Positions 9,105-17,500 of a stretch of DNA of 64,000 nucleotides are shown here, piece after piece. The position numbers and the translations under genes are program-made. Each line of letters opens with the position of its first letter. Position 1 is the stretch's first letter. Under the pieces are notes generated by a model, which worked only from the letters and a program-made list of their open reading frames with translations, was not told the origin of the DNA and did no database searches. The stretch is from Patulibacter minatonensis DSM 18081 (GTDB lineage Bacteria; Actinomycetota; Thermoleophilia; Solirubrobacterales; Solirubrobacteraceae): positions 2,269,261 through 2,333,260 of the forward strand of contig NZ_KI912613.1 of NCBI RefSeq assembly GCF_000519325.1. Reading direction: 5' to 3'.

Positions 9105-9500
9105 ATGGTCACCGACGCCGCCGTCCGCGCGGACCCGATGCTGCGGCGCGTCGCGATCGTGCTCGGCGTGATCTTCGTGATCGCGTCGACGCCGAAGTTC
9201 CTCGCCTACGGCTGGGAGCGTGACGCGTTCGTCCGCTTCGACCTCCCGGCCCCGGGAGCGATGGTGCTCCTGGCCGGCGTCCTCGAGCTCGTCGGCGGTG
9301 CCCTCCTGATCGCCCGGCGGCAGGTGGTCGCGAGCTGCCTCGTCCTGTCGGCGGTGATGCTCGTGGCGTTCGTCGCCGGCGGGATCCTCGCCGGCGACGA
9401 GATCCCCAGCCTGACCGTGGCCCCGCTGCTGCTGGTCGCGATGCTCTGGGTGGCGACCGTCGCGGTCCGCCGTGCGCGGCGCGGCGCCGGCCACCTGTAG
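9105..9500 (+). CDS. DoxX-like small integral membrane protein
   Basis: A 131-residue protein with four predicted membrane helices: VAIVLGVIFVIASTPKFLAY, PGAMVLLAGVLELVGGALLI, VVASCLVLSAVMLVAFVAGG and APLLLVAMLWVATVAV. The pattern K/F in the first helix and ELVGG in the second is typical of DoxX/SURF4-like proteins, whose role in actinobacteria is poorly defined (in some, linked to thiol and redox stress). An alternative ATG lies five codons upstream at 9090. It is convergent with the HxlR gene. Confidence 0.8.
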   Translation: MVTDAAVRADPMLRRVAIVLGVIFVIASTPKFLAYGWERDAFVRFDLPAPGAMVLLAGVLELVGGALLIARRQVVASCLVLSAVMLVAFVAGGILAGDEIPSLTVAPLLLVAMLWVATVAVRRARRGAGHL

Positions 9501-9506
9501 CTCCGG

Positions 9507-9941
9507 CTACCGCTCGTCGTACGCCCGCTGCGCGGCCCCGACCTCGTCCATCGAGCCCTCGAGCAGTTCGATCAGGCCGAGGAGGTGCTCCGCCACCGAC
9601 GTCCCCAGCGGCGTCAGGCGGTACTCGACCCGCGGCGGGATCGTCGCCTGGACGTCACGGAGCACGAACCCGTCGCGCTCGAGCGCCTGCAGCGTCTGCG
9701 CGAGCATCTTCTCGCTGACCCCGTCGACGCGCCGGCGCAGGGCGTTGAACCTCGTGGGGCCCTGGTGGAGCGCGCCGAGCGCGAGCGCGCCCCAGCGTCC
9801 GGTGACGTCCTGCAGCACGGGGCGGGACGTGCACGCCCGCGCGAAGACGTCGGGTTCGAGCGTCGGGTCGACGTCGTCCTGTGGGCCGACGTGGTCCGGC
9901 GGGCTGGGTGCCCCGGATCCCGGGGAGGCGGTACGCGCCAT
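9507..9941 (-). CDS. HxlR family transcriptional regulator
   Basis: A 144-residue winged-helix protein. After a Pro-rich N-terminus (~30 residues) the HxlR domain reads CTSRPVLQDVTGRWGALALGAL, RFNALRRRVDGVSEKMLAQTLQALERDGFV, then the wing IPPRVEYRLTPLGTSV. HxlR proteins often repress or activate a divergent oxidoreductase gene in response to quinones, aldehydes or disulfide stress. Here the divergent neighbour at 10076 is an NmrA-like NAD(P)H quinone oxidoreductase, the classic partner. One Cys near the start of the domain (ARACTSRP) could be a redox-sensing residue, as in QorR/YodB; that is inference. The start was chosen at the last ATG before the conserved domain. Confidence 0.92.
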   Translation of the reverse strand: MARTASPGSGAPSPPDHVGPQDDVDPTLEPDVFARACTSRPVLQDVTGRWGALALGALHQGPTRFNALRRRVDGVSEKMLAQTLQALERDGFVLRDVQATIPPRVEYRLTPLGTSVAEHLLGLIELLEGSMDEVGAAQRAYDER

Positions 9942-9977
9942 CGCTCCATGGTAGCCGAGGATCGATCCGGGCGCCGT

Positions 9978-10019
9978 GCATAGCAAAACACAAGCACTAT
10001 CGAAAAGTTTGTGCAATGC
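9978..10019. promoter_or_regulatory. Inverted repeat in the HxlR/oxidoreductase intergenic region
   Basis: GCATAGCA (9978-9985) and TGCAATGC (10012-10019) form arms with 7 of 8 bases matching, enclosing an AT-rich core (AAAACACAAGCACTATCGAAAAGTTTG). It sits midway between two divergent genes, the expected place for an HxlR operator. Binding is inferred. Confidence 0.5.
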
Positions 10020-10075
10020 TTTCGGCAGGCGGTCGACTCGGCCGCGCATCCCTACCCCGCACCTCGGAGCACCAC

Positions 10076-10945
10076 ATGACCACCATCGCCGTCACCGCCG
10101 CCACCGGACAGCTCGGCCGGCTCGTCGTCGCCGCCCTGCTGGACCGTGGCGTCGAGCCCGGGTCGATCGTCGCGGCGGTCCGCACGCCCGAGAAGGCCGC
10201 GGACCTCGCGGCGCTCGGCGTCGACGTCCGCGAGGCCGACTACACGCGGCCGGACACGCTCGTCGCGGCGCTGCAGGGCGTCGACCGCGTGCTCGTGATC
10301 TCGTCGGACCAGATCGGGGACCGCGCGGCGTCGCAGGCGAACGTGGTCGCCGCCGCCGAACAGGCCGGCGTCGCGCTGCTGGCCTACACGAGCATCCTCA
10401 ACGCGGACTCCACCGCGATGCTCCTCGCCGCCGACCACCGGGCGACCGAGGCCCGCCTCCGCGAGTCCGACCTCCCGGTCGTCCTGCTCCGCAACGGCTG
10501 GTACACGGAGAACTACACCGGCCAGCTCGCGACGACGCTGGAGCACGGGCTGGTCGGCGCCTCGGGCGACGGCCGGGTCCAGGTCGCGCCGCGGAAGGAC
10601 TTCGCCGAGGCGGCCGCGATCGTCCTGACCGGCGACGGCCACGAGGGCCGGACCTACGAGCTGGCCGGAGACGATGAGCTGTCGATGCCCGAGCTCGCGA
10701 CCCTGTTCGCCGACGCCACCGGGCGCGAGGTCGCGTACCAGGACGTCCCGGTGCCGGTCCTCGCCGAGATCCTCGCCGGCGCCGGGCTCCCGGCCCCGCT
10801 GAACGAGATCCTCGCCGACTCGAGCGCGGGCGTCGGGCGCGGCGAGCTGCAGAACGGCAGCGGCGACCTCGCCCGCCTTCTGGGCCGCCCGACCACGCCG
10901 GCCGTCGACACGGTCCGCGAGGCGGCCGCCGCCGTCGCGGTCTGA
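10076..10945 (+). CDS. NmrA-like NAD(P)H:quinone oxidoreductase (QorB type)
   Basis: A 289-residue Rossmann-fold protein. The N-terminal MTTIAVTAATGQLGRLV carries the TGxxGxxG-like dinucleotide loop (ATGQLGR). Other conserved blocks of the QOR2/QorB group are present: VDVREADYTRPDTL, GVDRVLVISSDQIGDR, YTSILNAD, ATEARLRESDLPVVLLRNGWYTENY and AEAAAIVLTGDGHEGRTYELAG. It probably reduces quinones with NAD(P)H in the cytoplasm. It is divergent from an HxlR regulator, the usual control partner for such genes (QorR/QorB, YtfG-like). The ATG at 10076 follows CACCTCGGAGCACC, a plausible RBS. Confidence 0.92.
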   Translation: MTTIAVTAATGQLGRLVVAALLDRGVEPGSIVAAVRTPEKAADLAALGVDVREADYTRPDTLVAALQGVDRVLVISSDQIGDRAASQANVVAAAEQAGVALLAYTSILNADSTAMLLAADHRATEARLRESDLPVVLLRNGWYTENYTGQLATTLEHGLVGASGDGRVQVAPRKDFAEAAAIVLTGDGHEGRTYELAGDDELSMPELATLFADATGREVAYQDVPVPVLAEILAGAGLPAPLNEILADSSAGVGRGELQNGSGDLARLLGRPTTPAVDTVREAAAAVAV

Positions 10946-11067
10946 TCGCGGCCGCGGTCCGGCCGCGGTCGGCCAGGCAGGCGACGGGGGAGCGGTCCCG
11001 GCGGATCGTGCGTCCGGTCACCCCGTTCCGGCCCGGCCGACGCATGCCGGCCCGGTCCGGACCGCCC

Positions 11068-12012
11068 TCAGGCCAGCAGGTCCTTGAGGGCGGCCAGCGC
11101 GGCGTCGCGGGCCTCCCGCGCCGCCGGGCTGAGCGGGGCCAACGCCAGCCAGCCGTGGATCAGCGACGGGTTCTCGAGGTGGCGGACCGTCACGCCGGCG
11201 GCCGCCAGGGCCTTCGCGTACGCGTCGCCGTCGTCGCGCAGCGGGTCGAAGCCGGCGGTCGCCACCACTGCGGGGGCGAGGCCCTCGAGGTTCCCGGACG
11301 CCGGCGCGGCCCGGGCGTCGGCGAGCCCCGCGGCGATGTCCTGCTCGCCGGCGTACGCCTGCTCGAACCAGCGCATGTCGGAGGCGGTGAGGAAGTAGCC
11401 CTCGCCGTTCTCCTCGTGCGACGGGTAGGTGGTCGCCGGGTCGGTGACCGGGTAGATCAGGAGCTGGGCGGCGAGCGGGAGCCCCGCATCGCGTCGGGTC
11501 TGCGCGACGACCGCCGAGAGGTTGCCGCCGGCCGAGTCGCCACCGACGGCGAGCCGGTCGTCGCCGCCGAGCTCGTCGAGGTGCTCGCCGACCCACGTCG
11601 TGGCCGCGATCGCGTCCTCGACGGCGGCCGGGAACGGGTGCTCCGGTGCGAGGCGGTAGTCGATGCTCACCGTCACGACGTCGGCGCCCGCGGCGACCGC
11701 CTTGACCTGTCCGTCGTAGCTGACGGCGTCGCCGAGCGCGAAGCCGCCGCCGTGGACGAAGACCAGCGTGGCGTGGGGGCCGGGGGTCGCGGGCCGGTAG
11801 ACCCGGGCGGGGATCGGTCCGGCGCCGGACGGGATCTCGATGGTCTCCGGGTCCGGCACGCCGGTGGGCGCCTCGGCCATCGCGAGGCCCCCGAGCATCT
11901 GCGCCATCAGCGTGCGGGCGGCAGCGATGTCCCCGCCGGCCATGAGGCCTCCGGACGCGCCGTTCGCCTCCATCTGGTTCAGCAGGGCGGCGATCGGCGG
12001 GTCGAGCGGCAT
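11068..12012 (-). CDS. Alpha/beta-hydrolase esterase (hormone-sensitive lipase type)
   Basis: A 314-residue protein of the HSL/AB-hydrolase_3 family. The oxyanion-hole motif HGGGF is near residue 86 (VFVHGGGFALGD), the catalytic Ser lies in GDSAGGN, the acid in FDPLRDDGDAYA, and the catalytic His in SLIHGW near the end. YRLAPEHPFPA is also diagnostic. There is no signal peptide, so it is probably a cytoplasmic carboxylesterase acting on short or medium acyl esters. It is convergent with the QorB-type gene. The region upstream (12013-12308) holds no supported gene. Confidence 0.95.
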   Translation of the reverse strand: MPLDPPIAALLNQMEANGASGGLMAGGDIAAARTLMAQMLGGLAMAEAPTGVPDPETIEIPSGAGPIPARVYRPATPGPHATLVFVHGGGFALGDAVSYDGQVKAVAAGADVVTVSIDYRLAPEHPFPAAVEDAIAATTWVGEHLDELGGDDRLAVGGDSAGGNLSAVVAQTRRDAGLPLAAQLLIYPVTDPATTYPSHEENGEGYFLTASDMRWFEQAYAGEQDIAAGLADARAAPASGNLEGLAPAVVATAGFDPLRDDGDAYAKALAAAGVTVRHLENPSLIHGWLALAPLSPAAREARDAALAALKDLLA

Positions 12013-12157
12013 CGGGCGATGCTACCGCGGGTCGCGATCGGGCCCCGGTGCCCCGCCGCGGCGGACGTCGACCGCTGGACGAGCGCCTACGCGCCAATAT
12101 GTAGTTTCTCGTGCAACTTTCGTAGGTTCTGTGGACACCCGGCGTCTTCGTGTTCAA

Positions 12158-12177
12158 GCGCCCACCGCGGTGGGCGC
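12158..12177. other. 20-bp perfect palindrome in an otherwise featureless gap
   Basis: GCGCCCACCGCGGTGGGCGC lies in the 296-base stretch between the esterase start (12012) and the TVP38-like gene (stop at 12309). It is self-complementary and could act as a terminator stem for the TVP38-like gene or as a protein-binding site; there is no T-tract. I see nothing else in this gap. Confidence 0.4.
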
Positions 12178-12308
12178 CACGCCCGAGCTTCACGCCGGGC
12201 GGGACAGGCATCGAGGGCACGGTCGGCGATGGGGGATCTCGACCGTGCCCCCGAGCTCTTTCGTCTCCCGCGGCCCACCGGCCGCCACCTCGCAGGAGCA
12301 GGACCCGG

Positions 12309-12977
12309 TCAGACGGCCGTGCCGGCGCGTGCGCGCTCCCGGCGGACCACGAGCCACGCGAGGATCAGCCCGAGGGCGCCGGTCGCGATGTTCAGCCCGA
12401 TCGCGAACAGCGCGTGGGGTCCGGTCAGGTCGTCCGCGTTGGCGCCGAGCAGCGCGTAGGAGAACCCGCGCGGGCCCGAGGCGACGAGCGTCCCCAGCGC
12501 GACGTCGCGGGTCCGCACGCCCGCCAGCCCGAAGGCGTGGGAGAACGGCCCGTCCGGGACGGCGGGGAGCAGGCGCTGGATGACGACGGCGGAGAACCCG
12601 TGGCGCCGGGCGAACGAGGTGATCGCCCGCATCCGCTCGCCCGAGACGACGTCGAGCGCGTCCCCGCCGGCGCGCGCCGACGCACCGCGGGCCAGCACCG
12701 CGGTGACGACCGCGGCGGCGAGCGACAGGAGCGCACCGGTCGCGGCGCCGAAGAGCAGCCCGGCGGTCGCGGCGAGCACCGCGCCCGGGACGAGCGCGGC
12801 GCCGAGGATCCCGGAGACGACGATGTACGCGGCAGGCGCGGCGATCCCGACCTCGTCGACCCACGAGCGGATCCGCTGGGCGTCCAGCACACCACCGAGG
12901 TTGAACAGGACGAGCAGGACCGCGAGCGACGCGGTCAGCGCGGCGAGGCGCAGGAGGGCTGCGCGACGCGCGGACAT
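12309..12977 (-). CDS. TVP38/TMEM64 (DedA-superfamily) membrane protein
   Basis: A 222-residue integral membrane protein with hydrophobic segments at ~8-28, ~45-70, ~75-97, ~135-155 and ~185-210. The family signature is visible: GILGAALVPGAVLAATAGLLFGAATGALLS and, later, FSAVVIQRLLPAVPDGPFSHAFGLAGVRTRDVALGTLVAS, in which R of IQRLLP and the re-entrant P..P pattern are typical of VTT-domain proteins. Members are flippase-like and affect lipid transport and membrane potential. It is a monocistronic gene followed on the same strand by no close partner; tRNA-Val lies upstream on the same strand. Confidence 0.88.
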   Translation of the reverse strand: MSARRAALLRLAALTASLAVLLVLFNLGGVLDAQRIRSWVDEVGIAAPAAYIVVSGILGAALVPGAVLAATAGLLFGAATGALLSLAAAVVTAVLARGASARAGGDALDVVSGERMRAITSFARRHGFSAVVIQRLLPAVPDGPFSHAFGLAGVRTRDVALGTLVASGPRGFSYALLGANADDLTGPHALFAIGLNIATGALGLILAWLVVRRERARAGTAV

Positions 12978-13073
12978 CGGGGCACATGATGCCGGTGTCC
13001 GGCGATCCGGCCGTCACCCGCGGATCGACGCCCCGGCGATCGGGACCCGGGGCCGGCGTGCCGGGCGGAGGAG

Positions 13074-13147
13074 TGGGCGCGGCCCGAGTCGAACGGGCGA
13101 CCTCCCGGGTGTAAACCGGATGCTCTGACCAGCTGAGCTACGCGCCC
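13074..13147 (-). tRNA. tRNA-Val (anticodon TAC)
   Basis: On the minus strand the 74-base cloverleaf is complete: acceptor GGGCGCG / CGCGCCC, D-arm GCTC AGCTGGTCA GAGC, anticodon stem TCCGG / CCGGG around loop TTTACAC, T-arm GCCCG TTCGACT CGGGC, discriminator A. The loop gives anticodon TAC (valine, GUA codons). No CCA is encoded. Confidence 0.96.
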
Positions 13148-13246
13148 GGAGGCTGCTGCAGGGTACCGCGCGTCCGGCCGCGGTGGCGGGCACGCACGCA
13201 CCGGGTCGGCACGGTGGACGTTCCGCGCTACGCTGGGTCCTCGCCC

Positions 13247-13585
13247 ATGTCGGACACCTCGAAGATCGCGAAGAACCTCCAGGCGTTCCAGATGGCCATC
13301 AACGCCCACGACCGGGAGAACCCGACGCACAACGCGTACGGGATCGGCCTGGCGGCGTTCGACATGGACCGTCTCGGGCTCGACGAGGGCGAGCAGATCC
13401 TCCCGGGGATCACCATCCACTGCGACGCCGGCGTCTCCGGCAACTTCCGCGTGCTCTGCGACGGCGACCACGACGAGGACCTGGAAGAGGTCGAGGAGGC
13501 CGAGGTCGTCGAGGCCGTCAGCGTTCGCTCCGGTGGTCGCTCGGACGACGGGCTCGACACCATCCCGCCGCCGTCGGAGTGGTGA
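13247..13585 (+). CDS. Small acidic conserved hypothetical protein
   Basis: A 112-residue protein beginning MSDTSKIAKNLQAFQMAINA. The first ~75 residues look folded (YGIGLAAFDMDRLGLDEGEQILPGITIH); the C-terminal part is strongly acidic (DGDHDEDLEEVEEAEVVEAV). There is no signal peptide or membrane segment. I do not recognise a named family. It stands alone between tRNA-Val and a hairpin that probably terminates both this gene and the convergent gene at 13800. No RBS is obvious, so translation may be leaderless or use a weak site. Confidence 0.7.
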   Translation: MSDTSKIAKNLQAFQMAINAHDRENPTHNAYGIGLAAFDMDRLGLDEGEQILPGITIHCDAGVSGNFRVLCDGDHDEDLEEVEEAEVVEAVSVRSGGRSDDGLDTIPPPSEW

Positions 13586-13710
13586 GCGGGACCGCGGCGG
13601 GCTGACCGTCGCGGGCGCGGGGCGGTCCGCGCGTCGGGCGCCGCAGCCCGCCGCGCGCGGACCGGCCACGGCGCCGGACCTCGCGCCTCACCGGAGGGTG
13701 CGCGCCACCG

Positions 13711-13744
13711 ACGACGACGGGCCCCCGAGGGGGCCCGTCGTCGT
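13711..13744. terminator. Bidirectional terminator-like hairpin
   Basis: A perfect 16-bp inverted repeat, ACGACGACGGGCCCCC-GA-GGGGGCCCGTCGTCGT, lies between two convergent genes (ends at 13585 and 13800). Position and stem strength support a shared terminator. Confidence 0.8.
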
Positions 13745-13799
13745 ACCGCACCGAGGTGCCGGTCGAGGGCCCGCGGCCGGGGGCCGCGGGCCCGGAGGC

Positions 13800-15074
13800 T
13801 CAGGAGTCCTGCGACCCGTCCTCGCCCTCGGGCGTCTCGGCGGGCGTGCCCTCGGCCTCGGCCAGGGCGGCGCGGAGCTTCGCGCCGAGCTCGCCGCCGA
13901 TGCCGGACTCGCCGACGGAGAAGACGCCGCCCGGGATCGGGGGCTCGCGACGCTCGCGACGTCCACCACGGTCGCCGAAGCCGCCGGGGCCGCCGCGACC
14001 GGGACCGCCGGGACCACCCGGGCCGCCGGGACGCGACGGGCGCCGGGGTGCGGCGGCGGAGCTGACGTCCTGCGGGCGGGCGAGGGAGAGGAGCGCCCAC
14101 GCGGCCTTCTGGTCCTCGCCACCGGAGACGGTGACGTCGACGCGGCGGGCGCGCTCGGCGTAGACCTGCTGCGCCGGCCGGTCGCCCTGGAGCGCCGTGT
14201 TCACGCGGGCGATACCGAGCAGCTCGATGGCGGCCTTGACCTGCTCGCGCTGGTCCTGCGTGCCGCTGACCGCGCGGCGGGCGATCGAGACGATGTCCCG
14301 GGCGCGGACGGCCGCGAGGACGATCCAGGCGGCCTGGTCGTCGGTCTCCGGCGTGGCGCCGTAGGCGCGGCGGCCGAACTCGCGGCCCGACGAGCCCTCG
14401 CCGGCGAGGATGTCGGCGACCTCGAAGCGGCCGGCCGTCTCGACGGCCCAGGTGATGGCCTCCGGGTCCGGGTCCATCGCGCGCAGGATCTCGAGGCGCT
14501 GGCGGAGGAAGACCTCGTCCCACGCGAAGCGGCGACGACCCCCGGGGCCGCCCTGCCCGCCACCGCGGCCGGAGCGCTTGCCGCGCGACCGGCGACGCTT
14601 CTTCTTCTCGCCGCCCTGGCCCTGCTCGCCGCCCGGCGCCTCGCCCTCCGTCGACGGTGCGCTGTCGGCAGGTGCGTCGCCGTCGATCGGCGCCTCCGTG
14701 GCCTGCTCGCCCGTCGGGGCGTCGGTGGCCGACGGAGCCGGCTCCGAGCCGGTCTGCTCGGCGGGTGCGGCGGCGTCGCCCGCGGGTGCGTCATCCGCGG
14801 GCGCGGTGCCCGCGGGGGCGGTGTCGGCGGCCTGCGGGTCTGTGGTCGTCACCGCCGGGGAGGCCGCGGCCGGCGGGCCCGCGGCGGCGGCGTCGATCGC
14901 GGGATCACCGCCGCCGGAGGCGGAGCCGTCGCCGGCAGGGGCTTCGGGGGCGGCGGCCTCCGCGGCCGGGGCGGGTGCCTCGGCGTCGGGGGCCTGCGGG
15001 GCCGCGGCGTCCTGCGGGGTGCCCTCGGGCACCTGCGGATCGACCTGCGGCTCGGAGTCTTCGGGAGCAACCAC
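13800..15074 (-). CDS. Large low-complexity protein with acidic Ala/Pro N-terminus and basic Arg/Gly centre
   Basis: A 424-residue protein in three parts. Residues 1-155 are an acidic Ala/Pro/Glu/Asp-rich stretch without predicted fold. Residues ~156-182 are strongly basic (KKKRRRSRGKRSGRGG). Residues ~183-320 look folded and helical (RFAWDEVFLRQRLEILRAMD, QAAWIVLAAVRARDIVSIAR, QREQVKAAIELLGIARVNTAL). A Gly/Arg/Pro-rich segment (PGGPGGPGRGGPGGFGDRGG) and an acidic tail follow. The basic RG segments suggest nucleic-acid or ribosome binding, but that is inference and no family is recognised. It is divergent from the glycosyltransferase gene. Confidence 0.75.
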   Translation of the reverse strand: MVAPEDSEPQVDPQVPEGTPQDAAAPQAPDAEAPAPAAEAAAPEAPAGDGSASGGGDPAIDAAAAGPPAAASPAVTTTDPQAADTAPAGTAPADDAPAGDAAAPAEQTGSEPAPSATDAPTGEQATEAPIDGDAPADSAPSTEGEAPGGEQGQGGEKKKRRRSRGKRSGRGGGQGGPGGRRRFAWDEVFLRQRLEILRAMDPDPEAITWAVETAGRFEVADILAGEGSSGREFGRRAYGATPETDDQAAWIVLAAVRARDIVSIARRAVSGTQDQREQVKAAIELLGIARVNTALQGDRPAQQVYAERARRVDVTVSGGEDQKAAWALLSLARPQDVSSAAAPRRPSRPGGPGGPGGPGRGGPGGFGDRGGRRERREPPIPGGVFSVGESGIGGELGAKLRAALAEAEGTPAETPEGEDGSQDS

Positions 15075-15161
15075 GGGACCGCAACGCTACCGCGCGACCC
15101 GCACGGGCGCAGCCGCCCGTGCTCGTCGTCGCCCGCACGGGCCTGGGATAGCCTCCCGGGG

Positions 15162-16076
15162 GTGCCGGTCGGTGTCGTCATCCCCGTGTACGGGTTCAGC
15201 CCCTACCTCGCCCAGACGCTCGACGCGGTCGTGGGACAGGACACGCCCCCCGCGGACGTGGTGGTCGTCGACGACGGCTCCCCGACCCCGGTGGCGCTGC
15301 CCCCCGAACGGGAGGGTCGGATCCGCCTGGTGCGCCTGGACGAGCGGTCCGGTCCGGGCGCGGCCCGCAACGCCGGCGTCGCGGCGCTCGCGCCGGCGGT
15401 CGACCTCGTCGCGTTCTGCGACCACGACGACGTGTGGAGCCACGGCTACCTCGCCGCGCACGCCCGGGCGCTCGCCCATCACCCCGAGGCCTCCATCCTG
15501 ACCGGCGACACGCTCATCGTCGGGCCGGACGACCGGGTCACCGGCGAGCAGTGGCAGGGGCTGCACCGCGGAGGCCACCGGCCCGAGCTCGTGCTGCCGA
15601 CGATCTACGAGCGCCATCCGCTCTGCACCTCGGCCACCGTCGTCCGACGCTCCGCCTTCGACGACGTCGGCGGGTTCGACGCCTCGCTGCCGCAGGCGGA
15701 GGACCTCGACCTGTGGCTGCGGCTGCTCGCCGACGACCACGGCCTGGTCTCCGTCCTCGGGGCGACCGTCCGCTACCGGCGCCATCCGTCGGGCCTGACC
15801 CACGACCTCGTCTCGCTCGCGGAGTCGCTCCTGCGCGTCCACCGGCGGCACGCCGGGCACGTCCGTGAGACCGTCGCGCGACGCGCCGAGGCGGCCGACC
15901 GGCGCGGGCGGGCGGCCGGGCTGGCACGGGTCGGGCGCTACGACGAGGCCCGGGAGGAGTACGCCGCGGCGGACGCGCTGCTGCCGCCGCTCCTCGGCGA
16001 GCGGCTCCGCGCCGGCGTGCTGGCGGTCCCCGGGCTGCGCGCACGCGTCGGCCGGCGACGGCCGTACGGCGTCTGA
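15162..16076 (+). CDS. Family 2 glycosyltransferase
   Basis: A 304-residue GT-A fold protein. The start VPVGVVIPVYGFSPYLAQTL is typical GT2, followed by VVVVDDGS (nucleotide-binding Asp), ERSGPGAARNAG, and the metal-binding acidic motif FCDHDD near residue 88. Near 195 is QAEDLDLWLRL, the ED motif of the catalytic base region. The C-terminal ~70 residues are helical and charged. It transfers a sugar from a nucleotide donor to an unknown acceptor, probably in cell-surface glycan synthesis. No ATG is available in a sensible position; the GTG at 15162 directly precedes the first conserved strand. It stands alone. Confidence 0.92.
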   Translation: MPVGVVIPVYGFSPYLAQTLDAVVGQDTPPADVVVVDDGSPTPVALPPEREGRIRLVRLDERSGPGAARNAGVAALAPAVDLVAFCDHDDVWSHGYLAAHARALAHHPEASILTGDTLIVGPDDRVTGEQWQGLHRGGHRPELVLPTIYERHPLCTSATVVRRSAFDDVGGFDASLPQAEDLDLWLRLLADDHGLVSVLGATVRYRRHPSGLTHDLVSLAESLLRVHRRHAGHVRETVARRAEAADRRGRAAGLARVGRYDEAREEYAAADALLPPLLGERLRAGVLAVPGLRARVGRRRPYGV

Positions 16077-16217
16077 CCGTCGGGGGTGGATCCCGCGGAT
16101 CCGGGTCGACGGGCACCGCAACAGCGTTCGCTCACCGGCCGTGAACCCGCGCCACGACTGGTGATCCGGGGCGGCGGACACGGCGCACCCGATTCGTGCA
16201 TACTTCTCGTTCCCCGA

Positions 16218-16291
16218 GGGGGCGTAGCTCAGTTGGTTAGAGCGCTGCCCTGTCACGGCAGAGGTCGCGGGTTCGAGTCCCGTCGCTCCCG
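16218..16291 (+). tRNA. tRNA-Asp (anticodon GTC)
   Basis: A 74-base cloverleaf: acceptor GGGGGCG / CGCTCCC (one G-T pair), D-arm GCTC AGTTGGTTA GAGC, anticodon stem CTGCC / GGCAG around CTGTCAC (anticodon GTC, aspartate), T-arm GCGGG TTCGAGT CCCGT, discriminator G. No CCA is encoded. Confidence 0.97.
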
Positions 16292-16310
16292 CTCCCAGAG
16301 GGATCAGAAG

Positions 16311-16331
16311 CCCCCGCATCGTCGGGGGTTT
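16311..16331 (+). terminator. Rho-independent terminator after tRNA-Asp
   Basis: CCCCCG (16311-16316) and CGGGGG (16323-16328) enclose CATCGT and are followed by TTT, 20 bases after the tRNA 3' end. Confidence 0.85.
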
Positions 16332-16467
16332 CGTCGTTCTCGGGCACCTCGTGGCGAACCGGACCGGCGGGGCGTGACCCGACCGTCCGCCCGGACGCGC
16401 CGCGACGGCTCCGGGGCGCGGTCCGGTCGGTCCCACCGCCGCCCGGTGGGTGCCGCGAAGGACGCGA

Positions 16468-16496
16468 TTGTCGTTGCTACCGGCGGTAGGTATGGT
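16468..16496 (+). promoter_or_regulatory. Promoter with short palindrome before the SDR gene
   Basis: A -35-like TTGTCG (16468-16473) and a -10-like TATGGT (16491-16496) are spaced by 17 bases. Between them lies CTACC-GGC-GGTAG (16477-16489), a 5-bp-arm palindrome that would place a repressor over the spacer. The SDR start is 33 bases downstream of the -10 box. Confidence 0.5.
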
Positions 16497-16528
16497 GCCC
16501 CCATGCCCCGGAACCTCGGTCCCCGCTC

Positions 16529-17485
16529 GTGACCCGCCGCCGGAAGGGTCGGCTGGACGACGTCCGCCACGGCCTGCTGACGCTCGGGTCGCGGACGCCG
16601 AACACCCCCGGGCGCATCGTCCGCCGGATCGCCGCCGGCGGGCTCGCGGGCGCCGTCCGCGGGAAGGTCGTGCTCGTCACCGGCGCGTCGTCGGGGATCG
16701 GCGAGGCCACCGCGCTGCGCCTGGGCGAGGCCGGTGCGACGGTCGTGCTCGTCGCGCGCTCCGAGGACGCCCTGCGCGACGTCGCCTCCCGCATCGAGTC
16801 CGCCGGCGGGCGTGCCGACGTGCGTCCGTGCGACCTCACCGACCTCGACGCCGTGGGGCGGCTGACGGACGCGGTCCTCGCCGACCATGGGGCCGTCGAC
16901 GTGCTCGTCAACAACGCCGGTCGCTCGATCCGGCGGGCGATCGCGGACTCCTACGACCGCATGCACGACTTCGAGCGGACGATGCAGATCAACTACTACG
17001 GGCCGGTGAAGCTCACGCTCGGCCTCCTTCCCGCGATGCGCGCCCAGGGCCGCGGGCAGATCGTCAACGTGCTCTCCGAGGGACTCCTGCTCCAGACCCC
17101 GAAGTTCGCCGCCTACCTGGCGTCGAAGTCGGCGCTCGACTCGTTCTCTCGGTGCGTCGCCAACGAGGTCCGCGGCGACGGCGTCCGGATCACGGGCGTG
17201 CACATGCCGCTCGTGCGCACCCCGATGATCGCGCCGACGAAGGCCTACGCCCGCGTCCCGGCGCTCCGCCCGGAGGAGGCCGCGGACCTCATCTGCGAGG
17301 GCATCGTCACCCGGGCCTTCGCCGTCACGGCCCGCGAGGGCATCGCGCTGCAGGTCGCCCGGAGCCTGGCTCCGGGGACGCTCGAGGCCGGCATCTCCCT
17401 CGTCACGCGACGGCTCGGCGGTCCCGCCGGGCGCACGGGCGGCGTGGAGGCGACGGGCGAGCGGCGCATCCCGGCCGAGCGCTGA
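16529..17485 (+). CDS. Short-chain dehydrogenase/reductase
   Basis: A 318-residue classical SDR. After a basic N-terminal extension of ~45 residues comes KVVLVTGASSGIGEATAL, the TGxxxGxG cofactor loop, then VNNAG, the catalytic Ser in NVLSEG, and the YxxxK motif in YLASKSALDSFSRC. CDLTDLDAV and VHMPLVRTPM are also typical. It resembles the long SDRs related to mycobacterial fatty-acyl reductases, so a lipid substrate is plausible but not shown. It is probably cytoplasmic or membrane-peripheral. The GTG at 16529 is the only upstream start that keeps the frame. It is followed by a paired repeat rather than another gene. Confidence 0.93.
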   Translation: MTRRRKGRLDDVRHGLLTLGSRTPNTPGRIVRRIAAGGLAGAVRGKVVLVTGASSGIGEATALRLGEAGATVVLVARSEDALRDVASRIESAGGRADVRPCDLTDLDAVGRLTDAVLADHGAVDVLVNNAGRSIRRAIADSYDRMHDFERTMQINYYGPVKLTLGLLPAMRAQGRGQIVNVLSEGLLLQTPKFAAYLASKSALDSFSRCVANEVRGDGVRITGVHMPLVRTPMIAPTKAYARVPALRPEEAADLICEGIVTRAFAVTAREGIALQVARSLAPGTLEAGISLVTRRLGGPAGRTGGVEATGERRIPAER

Positions 17486-17500
17486 GGCGCACCCGGCCGG

